Positions 57,551 to 64,000 of a DNA stretch of 64,000 bases are shown here, piece by piece. Positions within the stretch are counted from its first letter, which is position 1. Each line of letters begins with the position of its first letter. Below the pieces are notes generated by a model that had not been told where the DNA came from, did not search any database, and worked only from the letters and a program-made list of their open reading frames with translations. The position numbers were made by a program, and so were the translations under genes. Origin of the DNA: Fructilactobacillus florum DSM 22689 = JCM 16035 (GTDB taxonomy: Bacteria > Bacillota > Bacilli > Lactobacillales > Lactobacillaceae); assembly GCF_001436645.1 (NCBI RefSeq), contig NZ_AYZI01000001.1:62001-126000 (forward strand), read 5' to 3'.

Positions 57551-58207
57551 ATGACAATTAGCAAAAAGTGGCAGATCCGAATTTTCTTTCTTATCTGGCT
57601 CATTTTTATCAAACTGTTTATTAGAGAGTCATTGTTTGGATTTCTGTTGCTAAATACGTTTCTAGGTTACATTCCAATCGAACTGAGTTTTCACATTAAA
57701 ACCAATTCTAAACAACAATCAGCGCTGGTCTTTTGGCCCCTAACCATTGTTTGGCTGTTATTCTATCCTAATGCTCCATACATCCTAACTGATCTCCTAC
57801 ACCTATCCTGGTTGAATCCAAATGATTTAAACGGGATGTTAAAACTTGATGGTCACATCTGGTTCTTATATACTTGCTTGCTAATTAGTGCTCTCACCTG
57901 TGCCTTTATCGGGTTCTGGGGATTACTCCATGTTGCTCGCTCACTGGACAATCGCTTGCACTTAAGCTCAGAGCTATTTGGCTTTCTTACCACCTGTGGT
58001 TTGATCTTTCTAACTTCAATTGGACTTTATATTGGTCGTTTTCTGAGAGTTCATACGGTCTATTTAATTATCAAGCCAAAATTTTACGTCGACCTCTTTC
58101 TTAACATGTGGAACCGGCAAATGATTATTTTCGTCATCATGATGACCATTATTCAACTAGTAATTTACTGGATCTATACTCTCATTACCGCTGCCCAACA
58201 AGATTAA
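57551..58207 (+). CDS. DUF1361 membrane protein
   Basis: 218 residues from ATG at 57551 (GAGGTG upstream), about six hydrophobic segments. YPNAPYILTDLLHL and GLYIGRFLRVHTVYL are DUF1361 signatures. Function unknown. Divergent from cdaA and ended by its own terminator. Confidence 0.85.
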   Translation: MTISKKWQIRIFFLIWLIFIKLFIRESLFGFLLLNTFLGYIPIELSFHIKTNSKQQSALVFWPLTIVWLLFYPNAPYILTDLLHLSWLNPNDLNGMLKLDGHIWFLYTCLLISALTCAFIGFWGLLHVARSLDNRLHLSSELFGFLTTCGLIFLTSIGLYIGRFLRVHTVYLIIKPKFYVDLFLNMWNRQMIIFVIMMTIIQLVIYWIYTLITAAQQD

Positions 58208-58218
58208 TTTGCTTAAAG

Positions 58219-58262
58219 AAGAGCCGTCTCACTGGAGATTAATCCCAGTGAGACGGCTCTGT
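58219..58262. terminator. Terminator between DUF1361 and murB
   Basis: Sixteen-base perfect stem AGAGCCGTCTCACTGG / CCAGTGAGACGGCTCT with a nine-base loop, then GTTAGTTTTTT. Serves the convergent genes. Confidence 0.8.
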
Positions 58263-58301
58263 TAGTTTTTTAAATTTAACTATCGGATCAAATCACGAGT
58301 A

Positions 58302-59210
58302 CTACTCTGGTTCTACACCAATCACGCGGACTTCTGTTTCTAACTTCACCCCAGTCTGGTTATAGACGGTCTGTTGGACATGCGCAATCACGTTCAGATA
58401 ATCTGTGGCAGTTGCTTGGTTAACATTCACAATAAAACCTGCGTGCTTTCGTGATACCGCTGCTCCTCCCGACTGATATCCTTGTAATCCAGCTTCGTGA
58501 ATAAGTTTTCCCGCAAAATACCCCTTCGGGCGCTTAAAAACACTGCCACATGAAGGATACTCGAGTGGTTGTTTTGATTTTCGCAAATAATTTAGGTGAT
58601 CCATTTCTTGCTGAATCAAGTTCCGAATTCCTGACCACAAGCGAAAGGTTGCTTGCAAAACCACCATTTGCGAGGCTTGCACTGCACTGTGGCGATATGA
58701 AAAATCTAATTCGGCATTGTCTAACCGCTTAAGTTCGCCCTGTTCAGTTAACACCAGAGCACTTTCTAACACTTGTGCGGTTTCACCACCATAAGCTCCC
58801 GCATTCATGTAGACCCCTCCACCAACACTTCCGGGAATCCCTGCAGCAAATTCTAATCCAGTCAATCCTGCTCGTTGCGCCGCCTTAGTAGCTGCAATGT
58901 AAGCAGCCCCTGCATCAGCTATCACCCGTTCATCAGTAGTTTTAATCTGATCCATCTTGGTTAAGATCATGGTTAACCCCCGAATGCCACCATCTCTAAC
59001 AATCAAATTGCTGGAGTTTCCCAGGACGGTCACTGGCAGTTCCAAGTTTCGTGCAGTTTCTATGAGTTGCTGAGTTTCCGCAACCGAACGCGGAAACGCT
59101 AAAAAATCAGCTGGACCACCAGTTTTGGTCCACGAGTAATGTGATAACGGCTCATCTTTTAAAATCTTAATTGTGGGTAGTAAGGTCGCGATATCTGTTG
59201 TCATTGTCAT
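58302..59210 (-). CDS. murB: UDP-N-acetylenolpyruvoylglucosamine reductase
   Basis: Second step of peptidoglycan precursor synthesis, reducing the MurA product with NADPH and FAD. 302 residues: FAD-binding [44 protein letters not shown] and the type IIb C-terminus [26 protein letters not shown] carries the expected Tyr/Arg. An alternative start is the ATG two codons later. Confidence 0.96.
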   Translation of the reverse strand: MTMTTDIATLLPTIKILKDEPLSHYSWTKTGGPADFLAFPRSVAETQQLIETARNLELPVTVLGNSSNLIVRDGGIRGLTMILTKMDQIKTTDERVIADAGAAYIAATKAAQRAGLTGLEFAAGIPGSVGGGVYMNAGAYGGETAQVLESALVLTEQGELKRLDNAELDFSYRHSAVQASQMVVLQATFRLWSGIRNLIQQEMDHLNYLRKSKQPLEYPSCGSVFKRPKGYFAGKLIHEAGLQGYQSGGAAVSRKHAGFIVNVNQATATDYLNVIAHVQQTVYNQTGVKLETEVRVIGVEPE

Positions 59211-59340
59211 TAGTTCCTTTCACGCATTACCCCTATTTTAGCACGCGAACCCCATGAAAACCACGAAATCATGATATACTAAAAGCAACTTGACCAACTT
59301 AATTGTCTATCAAACTATCTGCCTAAGGGGGCCTTTAATC

Positions 59341-59874
59341 GTGAACTTCGTTGCTATTGACTTTGAAACAGCAGCTGGGCAACGGGCTAGTGCTTGTTCG
59401 ATCGCCCTAACCGTTGTCCGTCAAGATCAGATTGTCGATGAATTTTATTCATTGATTAATCCAGAGCAAGAGTTTTTCTGGCGCAACGTTCAGATTCATG
59501 GCATTCACGCAACTGACGTAGCTACAGCACCAACATTTCCCGCCGTCTGGGAGATTATTCGCCCGCTTTTTCGACCGGATCGGCTAATCGTTGCCCATAA
59601 CAATCGCTTTGATAACAGTGTCTTGACTAGCAGTCTAAAACGCTATCACTTGCCAGCCGTTCACTATCAAACCATTGACACCGTGCAGACCTCTCAGAAA
59701 TTTTATCCTGAACTTCCAAATCATAAACTAGACACCGTCAGCAAGCACTTAGGAATCGAGTTACACCACCATCATAACGCCCTTGATGATAGTCGAGCTT
59801 GTGCCAAAATCTTATTAGAAGAAGAACACCAGTTTAGCAGCCCGACGCTGGCCACTTTCATCACCAATATCTAA
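59341..59874 (+). CDS. DnaQ-like 3'-5' exonuclease (DEDDh)
   Basis: 177 residues. ExoI IDFETA, ExoII VAHNNRFDNSVL and ExoIII HHNALDDSRACAKIL carry all four acidic residues and the catalytic His. It lacks polymerase or helicase parts, so it is a stand-alone proofreading-type exonuclease. The start is GTG at 59341, seven bases after AAGGGGG; the upstream in-frame ATG at 59290 would precede this site. Confidence 0.9.
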   Translation: MNFVAIDFETAAGQRASACSIALTVVRQDQIVDEFYSLINPEQEFFWRNVQIHGIHATDVATAPTFPAVWEIIRPLFRPDRLIVAHNNRFDNSVLTSSLKRYHLPAVHYQTIDTVQTSQKFYPELPNHKLDTVSKHLGIELHHHHNALDDSRACAKILLEEEHQFSSPTLATFITNI

Positions 59875-59908
59875 ATCACGATCCTGGTTTCCAATTGCAA
59901 AGTCCTAA

Positions 59909-60403
59909 TTAGCGAACTTTCTTTGCTTGGTTCCCACTGGATCGTTTTTTTATTTGCATCACGACCGTGGTAGGCGTGCTTTGCGTAATTTGAAATCCAA
60001 ATTTTTCGTAAAGATGCCGAGCAGTCTGATTACTTCGATAAACCTCTAGCCAAACAGAAGTAAGCATGCTTTGGGAAAAAAACCAATCGAGCGCGGTCGC
60101 CATCAACGCCGTTCCAATGCCAAGTTGCTGATCAACCGCCCGGACTGCAATGCCCAGCTCACCGCTGGTAGGAGTAGTCGCCACAATTGAAACTAGCCCA
60201 ACAAACTGATCTGAGCACTTGGCCACGATCAATACCGCCCTGCTAGAATATTTAATGGTTTGTAAATCAGCCGCTAGTTGCGCTACTGACTGGTTCAGAT
60301 TAGCCACTCGAAATTGGGAAGTTTCTGCTGTAAGTTGTTTAAGTAAACTCAATACTGCTACTGCATCGTTGGCATCGGCGGCGCGCAACGTAACTTCACT
60401 CAT
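59909..60403 (-). CDS. GNAT acetyltransferase
   Basis: 164 residues; acetyl-CoA loop VDQQLGIGTALMATALDWFF and YRSNQTARHLYEKFGFQI are standard GNAT parts. It overlaps the tsaE end by eight bases. Next to tsaE one might expect RimI, but RimI usually sits with tsaB-tsaD; target unknown. Confidence 0.87.
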   Translation of the reverse strand: MSEVTLRAADANDAVAVLSLLKQLTAETSQFRVANLNQSVAQLAADLQTIKYSSRAVLIVAKCSDQFVGLVSIVATTPTSGELGIAVRAVDQQLGIGTALMATALDWFFSQSMLTSVWLEVYRSNQTARHLYEKFGFQITQSTPTTVVMQIKKRSSGNQAKKVR

Positions 60404-60878
60404 CAGCTGGTCGTTTTAAAGTCGCAACTAGCTGGACAAACAAGGTTCCATGCGCAGTCAAGGTTAGAGTACGGGTCGCTTCGTCTTCCTGATCAGCTCG
60501 TTTTAAACTTACCCGCAAGTAATCAGCTGGTAACAAGTCAGCAATCCATTGCGACCACTCGATGACTAATACTCCGTCGCTGTCAAAGTATTCTTCAAGA
60601 CCCAAATCAGCCCCGCCTCCGTTTTCCAACCGATAAGCATCCATATGATAAAGTGGCAGGCGTCCATCATGGTATTCTCGCATGATTGTAAAGGTTGGGC
60701 TCCGAACCAGTTGCTTAATTTCTAAGCCCGTTGCTAATCCTTTCGTAAACGTGGTCTTTCCGGCACCTAAATCCCCATCAAGTAAAATAACGGTTCCCTT
60801 GGGGAGTCGCTGAGCTAACTGTTCCCCCACTTGTTGAGTTTCCGCAGCACTATGCGTGATAATTTCTTTACTTTTCAT
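60396..60878 (-). CDS. tsaE: tRNA threonylcarbamoyladenosine synthesis ATPase TsaE
   Basis: ATPase required by the TsaBDE complex that transfers threonylcarbamoyl to A37 of tRNA. 160 residues with P-loop LLDGDLGAGKTTFTKGLA (G35-T43), then PTFTIMREYHDG and HMDAYRL, and VIEWSQWIADLLP. It follows pta by four bases. Confidence 0.95.
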   Translation of the reverse strand: MKSKEIITHSAAETQQVGEQLAQRLPKGTVILLDGDLGAGKTTFTKGLATGLEIKQLVRSPTFTIMREYHDGRLPLYHMDAYRLENGGGADLGLEEYFDSDGVLVIEWSQWIADLLPADYLRVSLKRADQEDEATRTLTLTAHGTLFVQLVATLKRPADE

Positions 60879-60882
60879 CGGA

Positions 60883-61857
60883 TCAGAGTGCCTGAGCGGC
60901 CGTAATCAAAGCCACTTTATAGACATCTTCACTATTACAGCCCCGTGACAAGTCAGAAACTGGTTTATTTAGACCCTGCAAAATTGGACCAATTGCTTCA
61001 AATCCGCCTAAACGTTGCGCAATTTTATACCCAATGTTCCCTGATTGTAGTTCCGGAAACACAAACACATTAGCCTGCCCCGCAACGGGTGAATCAGGTG
61101 CTTTTTGTGCTGCAACCGTTGGTACAAAGGCTGCATCAAATTGTAATTCACCATCAACTGGAAAATCTGGGTGTGCTGCTTGAGCTGCCCGTGTTGCTTG
61201 TTGCACTTTTTCAACGGCTGCTCCTGCTGCCGAACCAGCGGTAGAAAAACTCAAAAGGGCTACCTTGGGATCAATGCCAAAGAGTCGAGCTGTTTCTCCA
61301 CTTTGTAAAGCAATTTCTGCTAACTGTTCTGCAGTTGGATCAATATTAATTGCTGCATCTGCAAATAAGTAGCGTTGGTTATTGCGTTGCATGACAAATG
61401 AACCACTAATCAGTTGCACCCCTGGCTTCGTTTTAATAATCTGAAGCGCTGGTCGCACCGTCTCACCAGTTGCATGGACTGCCCCAGAAACCATCCCATC
61501 GACATCGCCTCGATAAACCATCGTCGTTCCATAATAATTAGCATCTTTTAACCACTCTAAGGCTTGCATGGCATCCGTCTTTCCGGAACGCCGATCAACA
61601 ATTGACTGTACCATTGCTTGTAATTGCTCTGCGTCAGTAGTTTCTGGATCGATTAACTTGATTCCGGTTAAGTCAAAGTTGCCATTTGCAGCAGCTTGCT
61701 GAATCTCAGCTGTTTTTCCCAATAATACTGGTAGCGCTAGCTGTTCCTGCTGTAGGCGACTGGCTGCTTCAATGATGCGAGGATCGTTCCCCTCTGGAAA
61801 CACCAACTTAATTTCACGACCATGTAATTTGTTTTGTAGTCCTGCAAATAAATCCAT
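60883..61857 (-). CDS. pta: Phosphate acetyltransferase
   Basis: Interconverts acetyl-CoA and acetyl phosphate. 324 residues, the short form without the N-terminal DRTGG part; VFPEGNDPRIIEAASRL, GMVSGAVHATGETVRPALQ and VFVFPELQSGNIGYKIAQR are diagnostic. In heterofermenters it links acetyl-P from phosphoketolase to ethanol. Between ung and tsaE, a common lactobacillus order. Confidence 0.95.
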   Translation of the reverse strand: MDLFAGLQNKLHGREIKLVFPEGNDPRIIEAASRLQQEQLALPVLLGKTAEIQQAAANGNFDLTGIKLIDPETTDAEQLQAMVQSIVDRRSGKTDAMQALEWLKDANYYGTTMVYRGDVDGMVSGAVHATGETVRPALQIIKTKPGVQLISGSFVMQRNNQRYLFADAAINIDPTAEQLAEIALQSGETARLFGIDPKVALLSFSTAGSAAGAAVEKVQQATRAAQAAHPDFPVDGELQFDAAFVPTVAAQKAPDSPVAGQANVFVFPELQSGNIGYKIAQRLGGFEAIGPILQGLNKPVSDLSRGCNSEDVYKVALITAAQAL

Positions 61858-61867
61858 ACTATTTCTC

Positions 61868-62560
61868 CTATGCTTGCTTAGTAATCGTTGCTGGCAGTTG
61901 CCAATTAATCGGAGTTTCCCCCATTGCAGTCAGCGCGGCGTTTGTTTTTGAAAAGGGGCGGGAGCCAAAGAAACCACGATTAGCTGATAGCGGACTAGGG
62001 TGCGCCGATTGAATGACGACATTGGTTTTTGTATCAATTAGTTTGATCTTAGCACGTGCCGCTCGTCCCCATAAAATGAAGACTACCGGTTCAGCTCGTT
62101 GTGACAATTTGGCAATCGCATAGTCAGTCAGTGCTTCCCAGCCATGATTGCGATGAGAATAGGCTTGTCCCTGACGAACGGTGAGTACCGAATTTAAGAG
62201 GAGCACTCCTTGTTCCGCCCAACTTTTTAGATAACCATGCTGAACGGGCTTAATCCCCAAATCATGTTCAAGTTCGAGATAAATATTGCGCAACGATGGC
62301 GGGATCGAAACTCCCGGTGCCACAGCAAAGCTAAGCCCAATTGCTTGTTGTGGTTCATGATAGGGATCCTGCCCCAGGATAACTACCTTTGTTTTACTAA
62401 AGGGTGTCCACTCAAACGCTTGAAAGATATGTTGCATAGCTGGATAAACTTGGTGCTGATTATACTCAGTAACCAAAAAACGCCGGAGTTCTTGATAATA
62501 TGGCTTTTCAAATTCCGGCTCGAGCACCGGCCACCAGTCGTTAGCAATAAATTGTTTCAT
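61868..62560 (-). CDS. ung: Uracil-DNA glycosylase
   Basis: Removes uracil from DNA. 230 residues; water-activating Asp65 in [20 protein letters not shown] and leucine loop [18 protein letters not shown]. Start ATG at 62560 with GAGGTGAAATC; a longer in-frame start at 62587 has none. Confidence 0.96.
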   Translation of the reverse strand: MKQFIANDWWPVLEPEFEKPYYQELRRFLVTEYNQHQVYPAMQHIFQAFEWTPFSKTKVVILGQDPYHEPQQAIGLSFAVAPGVSIPPSLRNIYLELEHDLGIKPVQHGYLKSWAEQGVLLLNSVLTVRQGQAYSHRNHGWEALTDYAIAKLSQRAEPVVFILWGRAARAKIKLIDTKTNVVIQSAHPSPLSANRGFFGSRPFSKTNAALTAMGETPINWQLPATITKQA

Positions 62561-62623
62561 GATTTCACCTCGTGCATATTTTATCATATCAAAAGAAAAA
62601 GCAGTGCGAGTTTCCGCATCTGC

Positions 62624-63097
62624 TCAATAATGTTTCATAACACGCTCAATTTGTCTTTCTTGATCACGCTTTTTAAGCGTTTCTCGTTTGTCATAGACAT
62701 GTTTTCCTTTGGCAACTCCAATTAAAACCTTTGCAAAATTGTGCTTGAGGTATACTTTTAACGGAACCACTGTTACACCCTTGGTTTGAACCGCTGTTGC
62801 CAACCGCTTCAACTCCTGCTTGTGTAAGAGTAGCTTTCTTCGCCGGAGCGGGTCATGGTTAAACTGATTTCCTTCGGTGTACTCATTAATGTGAACATTC
62901 ATTAAATAAGCTTCCCCAGCCCGCACTGCGACAAACCCATCTTTAAGATTTAAACGTCGATTACGAACTGATTTGATCTCAGTTCCAGTCAGCGCAATTC
63001 CGGCTTCATAGGTCTGTTCGATAAAATAATCATGCCGCGCTTTGCGATTGGTTGCCATCACATTGGTGTCTGCCTGATTGTGACGTTTTTTCGCCAT
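62624..63097 (-). CDS. smpB: SsrA-binding protein SmpB
   Basis: Binds tmRNA and delivers it to stalled ribosomes. 157 residues; [18 protein letters not shown] and [10 protein letters not shown] are signatures, and the C-terminal [14 protein letters not shown] tail enters the mRNA channel. It follows rnr closely. Its partner RNA ssrA is at 36.3 kb. Confidence 0.97.
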   Translation of the reverse strand: MAKKRHNQADTNVMATNRKARHDYFIEQTYEAGIALTGTEIKSVRNRRLNLKDGFVAVRAGEAYLMNVHINEYTEGNQFNHDPLRRRKLLLHKQELKRLATAVQTKGVTVVPLKVYLKHNFAKVLIGVAKGKHVYDKRETLKKRDQERQIERVMKHY

Positions 63098-63111
63098 TCC
63101 AATTCACCCTT

Positions 63112-64000
63112 TTATTTTCTTTTTTGAACAGTAAAACGGTGTCTAGTTCCAAGTTGTTTGCCATGTTTCTGCTTAACTGGCGATTGATGGCGCCGTTCGC
63201 CTTGACTTCCATGATGAGAAGCATGCGAGCGCGTTGGTAATAAATCTGTTTTCGGGGTGTTTTCGGGGTGTAAGATTTCAAAATCAACTGTACTTTGATC
63301 AACATCCACCGCCACACACTTCACTTGGATATCCTGACCAATTTTATAAGTTCGTTTGGTATTACTACCAACCAATGCCATATATTTATCAACATACTGA
63401 TAGTAATCATCTTTCATTCGGCTGATATGCACCAGACCTTCAACCGTGTTTGGCAATTCAATAAAAGCTCCAAACTTCATCACAGAACTGACTACTCCGT
63501 CGAATTCTTCTCCAATCCGATCGCTCATGTACTGGGCTTTCATCATGGCATCAACGTCGCGCTCTGTGGTAACCGCACGCCGTTCATTATCAGAACAGTT
63601 GGCGGCAATCTCATTTACCACCTCTGCATAGGTCTGCTTCGTAGTATCGTTGATTCCATGATCCAAATAATAGTGAATCAGACGATGAATAAACATATCC
63701 GGATACCGCCGAATTGGTGAGGTAAAGTGCGTATAGTACTGAGCCCCTAGCCCAAAATGACCTACACATTTGTCGGCATATTTAGCCTGTTGCATGCTCC
63801 GTAATAACATCACGGATACCATGCTTTCTTCCGGTGTCCCGGCAACCTTAGTCAACACATTTTGTAACGTCTTCGGTTGCAGATGATCAGGATCAGCCTT
63901 AACGTTAATCCCAAATGCAGTTAAAAATTCAAAAAATGACTTGACGCGAGTTGCATCTGGATTTTCATGTATTCGATAAATAAACGGAACCTTTGCCTTA
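63112..64000 (-). CDS. rnr: Ribonuclease R (3' part; 5' end beyond the window)
   Basis: 3'-5' exoribonuclease that degrades structured and stalled mRNAs, also with trans-translation. About 295 residues are visible: the end of the RNB domain with HFTSPIRRYPDMFIHRLIHY, an S1 domain (GEEFDGVVSSVMKFGAFIEL) and a basic tail rich in His, Arg and Lys. The frame is open to the window edge. Confidence 0.95.
   Translation of the reverse strand, partial: KAKVPFIYRIHENPDATRVKSFFEFLTAFGINVKADPDHLQPKTLQNVLTKVAGTPEESMVSVMLLRSMQQAKYADKCVGHFGLGAQYYTHFTSPIRRYPDMFIHRLIHYYLDHGINDTTKQTYAEVVNEIAANCSDNERRAVTTERDVDAMMKAQYMSDRIGEEFDGVVSSVMKFGAFIELPNTVEGLVHISRMKDDYYQYVDKYMALVGSNTKRTYKIGQDIQVKCVAVDVDQSTVDFEILHPENTPKTDLLPTRSHASHHGSQGERRHQSPVKQKHGKQLGTRHRFTVQKRK

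Noticed and set aside
58219-58262. Long perfect stem as a mobile repeat
   Set aside because: It sits between convergent genes with a T-rich tail and is better explained as a terminator.

Overview
The window reads as chromosomal DNA of a lactic acid bacterium (Lactobacillaceae). The evidence is the gene order (mreB/mbl-murA-DUF1146-atpCDGAHFEB, upp-glyA-tsaC-prmC-prfA-tdk, cdaA-cdaR-glmM-glmS, rnr-smpB), T-box and PyrR attenuators, CcpA cre sites, a KxYKxGKxW/LPxTG surface protein with a sortase, and a tmRNA whose tag is AKNNNNSYALAA. A 6-phosphogluconolactonase and a cre-controlled NADH oxidase fit, but do not prove, a heterofermentative lifestyle. No species is claimed.

Layout: 1-9.1 kb holds the cell-shape gene mreB/mbl (cut by the window start), murA, a small membrane protein and the complete F1Fo ATP synthase operon, all on the minus strand. 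9.3-14.9 kb is a minus-strand run for nucleotide salvage, one-carbon metabolism and translation (upp, glyA, tsaC, prmC, prfA, tdk). 15.1-17.1 kb carries murT-gatD on the plus strand. 17.2-25 kb has a serine hydrolase, two head-to-head tRNAs (Glu-CUC and Gln-CUG), an ASCH protein, two acetyltransferases, an EamA transporter, BrnQ behind an unusual tandem T-box leader, an APC permease and an FMN reductase. 25.4-29.9 kb has a secreted nuclease and the divergent pyrBC / pyrD genes, each with its own PyrR attenuator. 30-36.3 kb has a large cell-wall NlpC/P60 protein, pgi, a fructokinase, a degenerate RlmI-like protein and a HAD phosphatase.

36.3-41.7 kb is the unusual part. It starts at ssrA (tmRNA, a common integration target) and is very AT-rich and gene-poor. 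It holds fragments of at least six decayed genes, including a tyrosine integrase at the far end and a cupin/carboxymuconolactone-decarboxylase pair. Only three minus-strand reading frames look intact: a membrane-anchored unknown protein, a Panacea-domain (DUF4065) antitoxin-like protein, and an unknown partner directly behind it that may be its toxin. I read this as the fossil of an integrated mobile element in which a toxin-antitoxin-like pair survives.

41.7-64 kb returns to normal sequence: a membrane HExxH protein, a C26 peptidase, NADH oxidase, PepQ, sortase, an MFS exporter, asnS behind a T-box, 6-phosphogluconolactonase, two small unknown genes, glmS, glmM, cdaR, cdaA, a DUF1361 protein, murB, an exonuclease, a GNAT, tsaE, pta, ung, smpB and the 3' part of rnr. 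Themes running through the window are peptidoglycan supply (murA, murB, murT-gatD, glmS-glmM, mreB), c-di-AMP signalling, trans-translation (ssrA, smpB, rnr) and RNA-based control of amino acid and pyrimidine genes.
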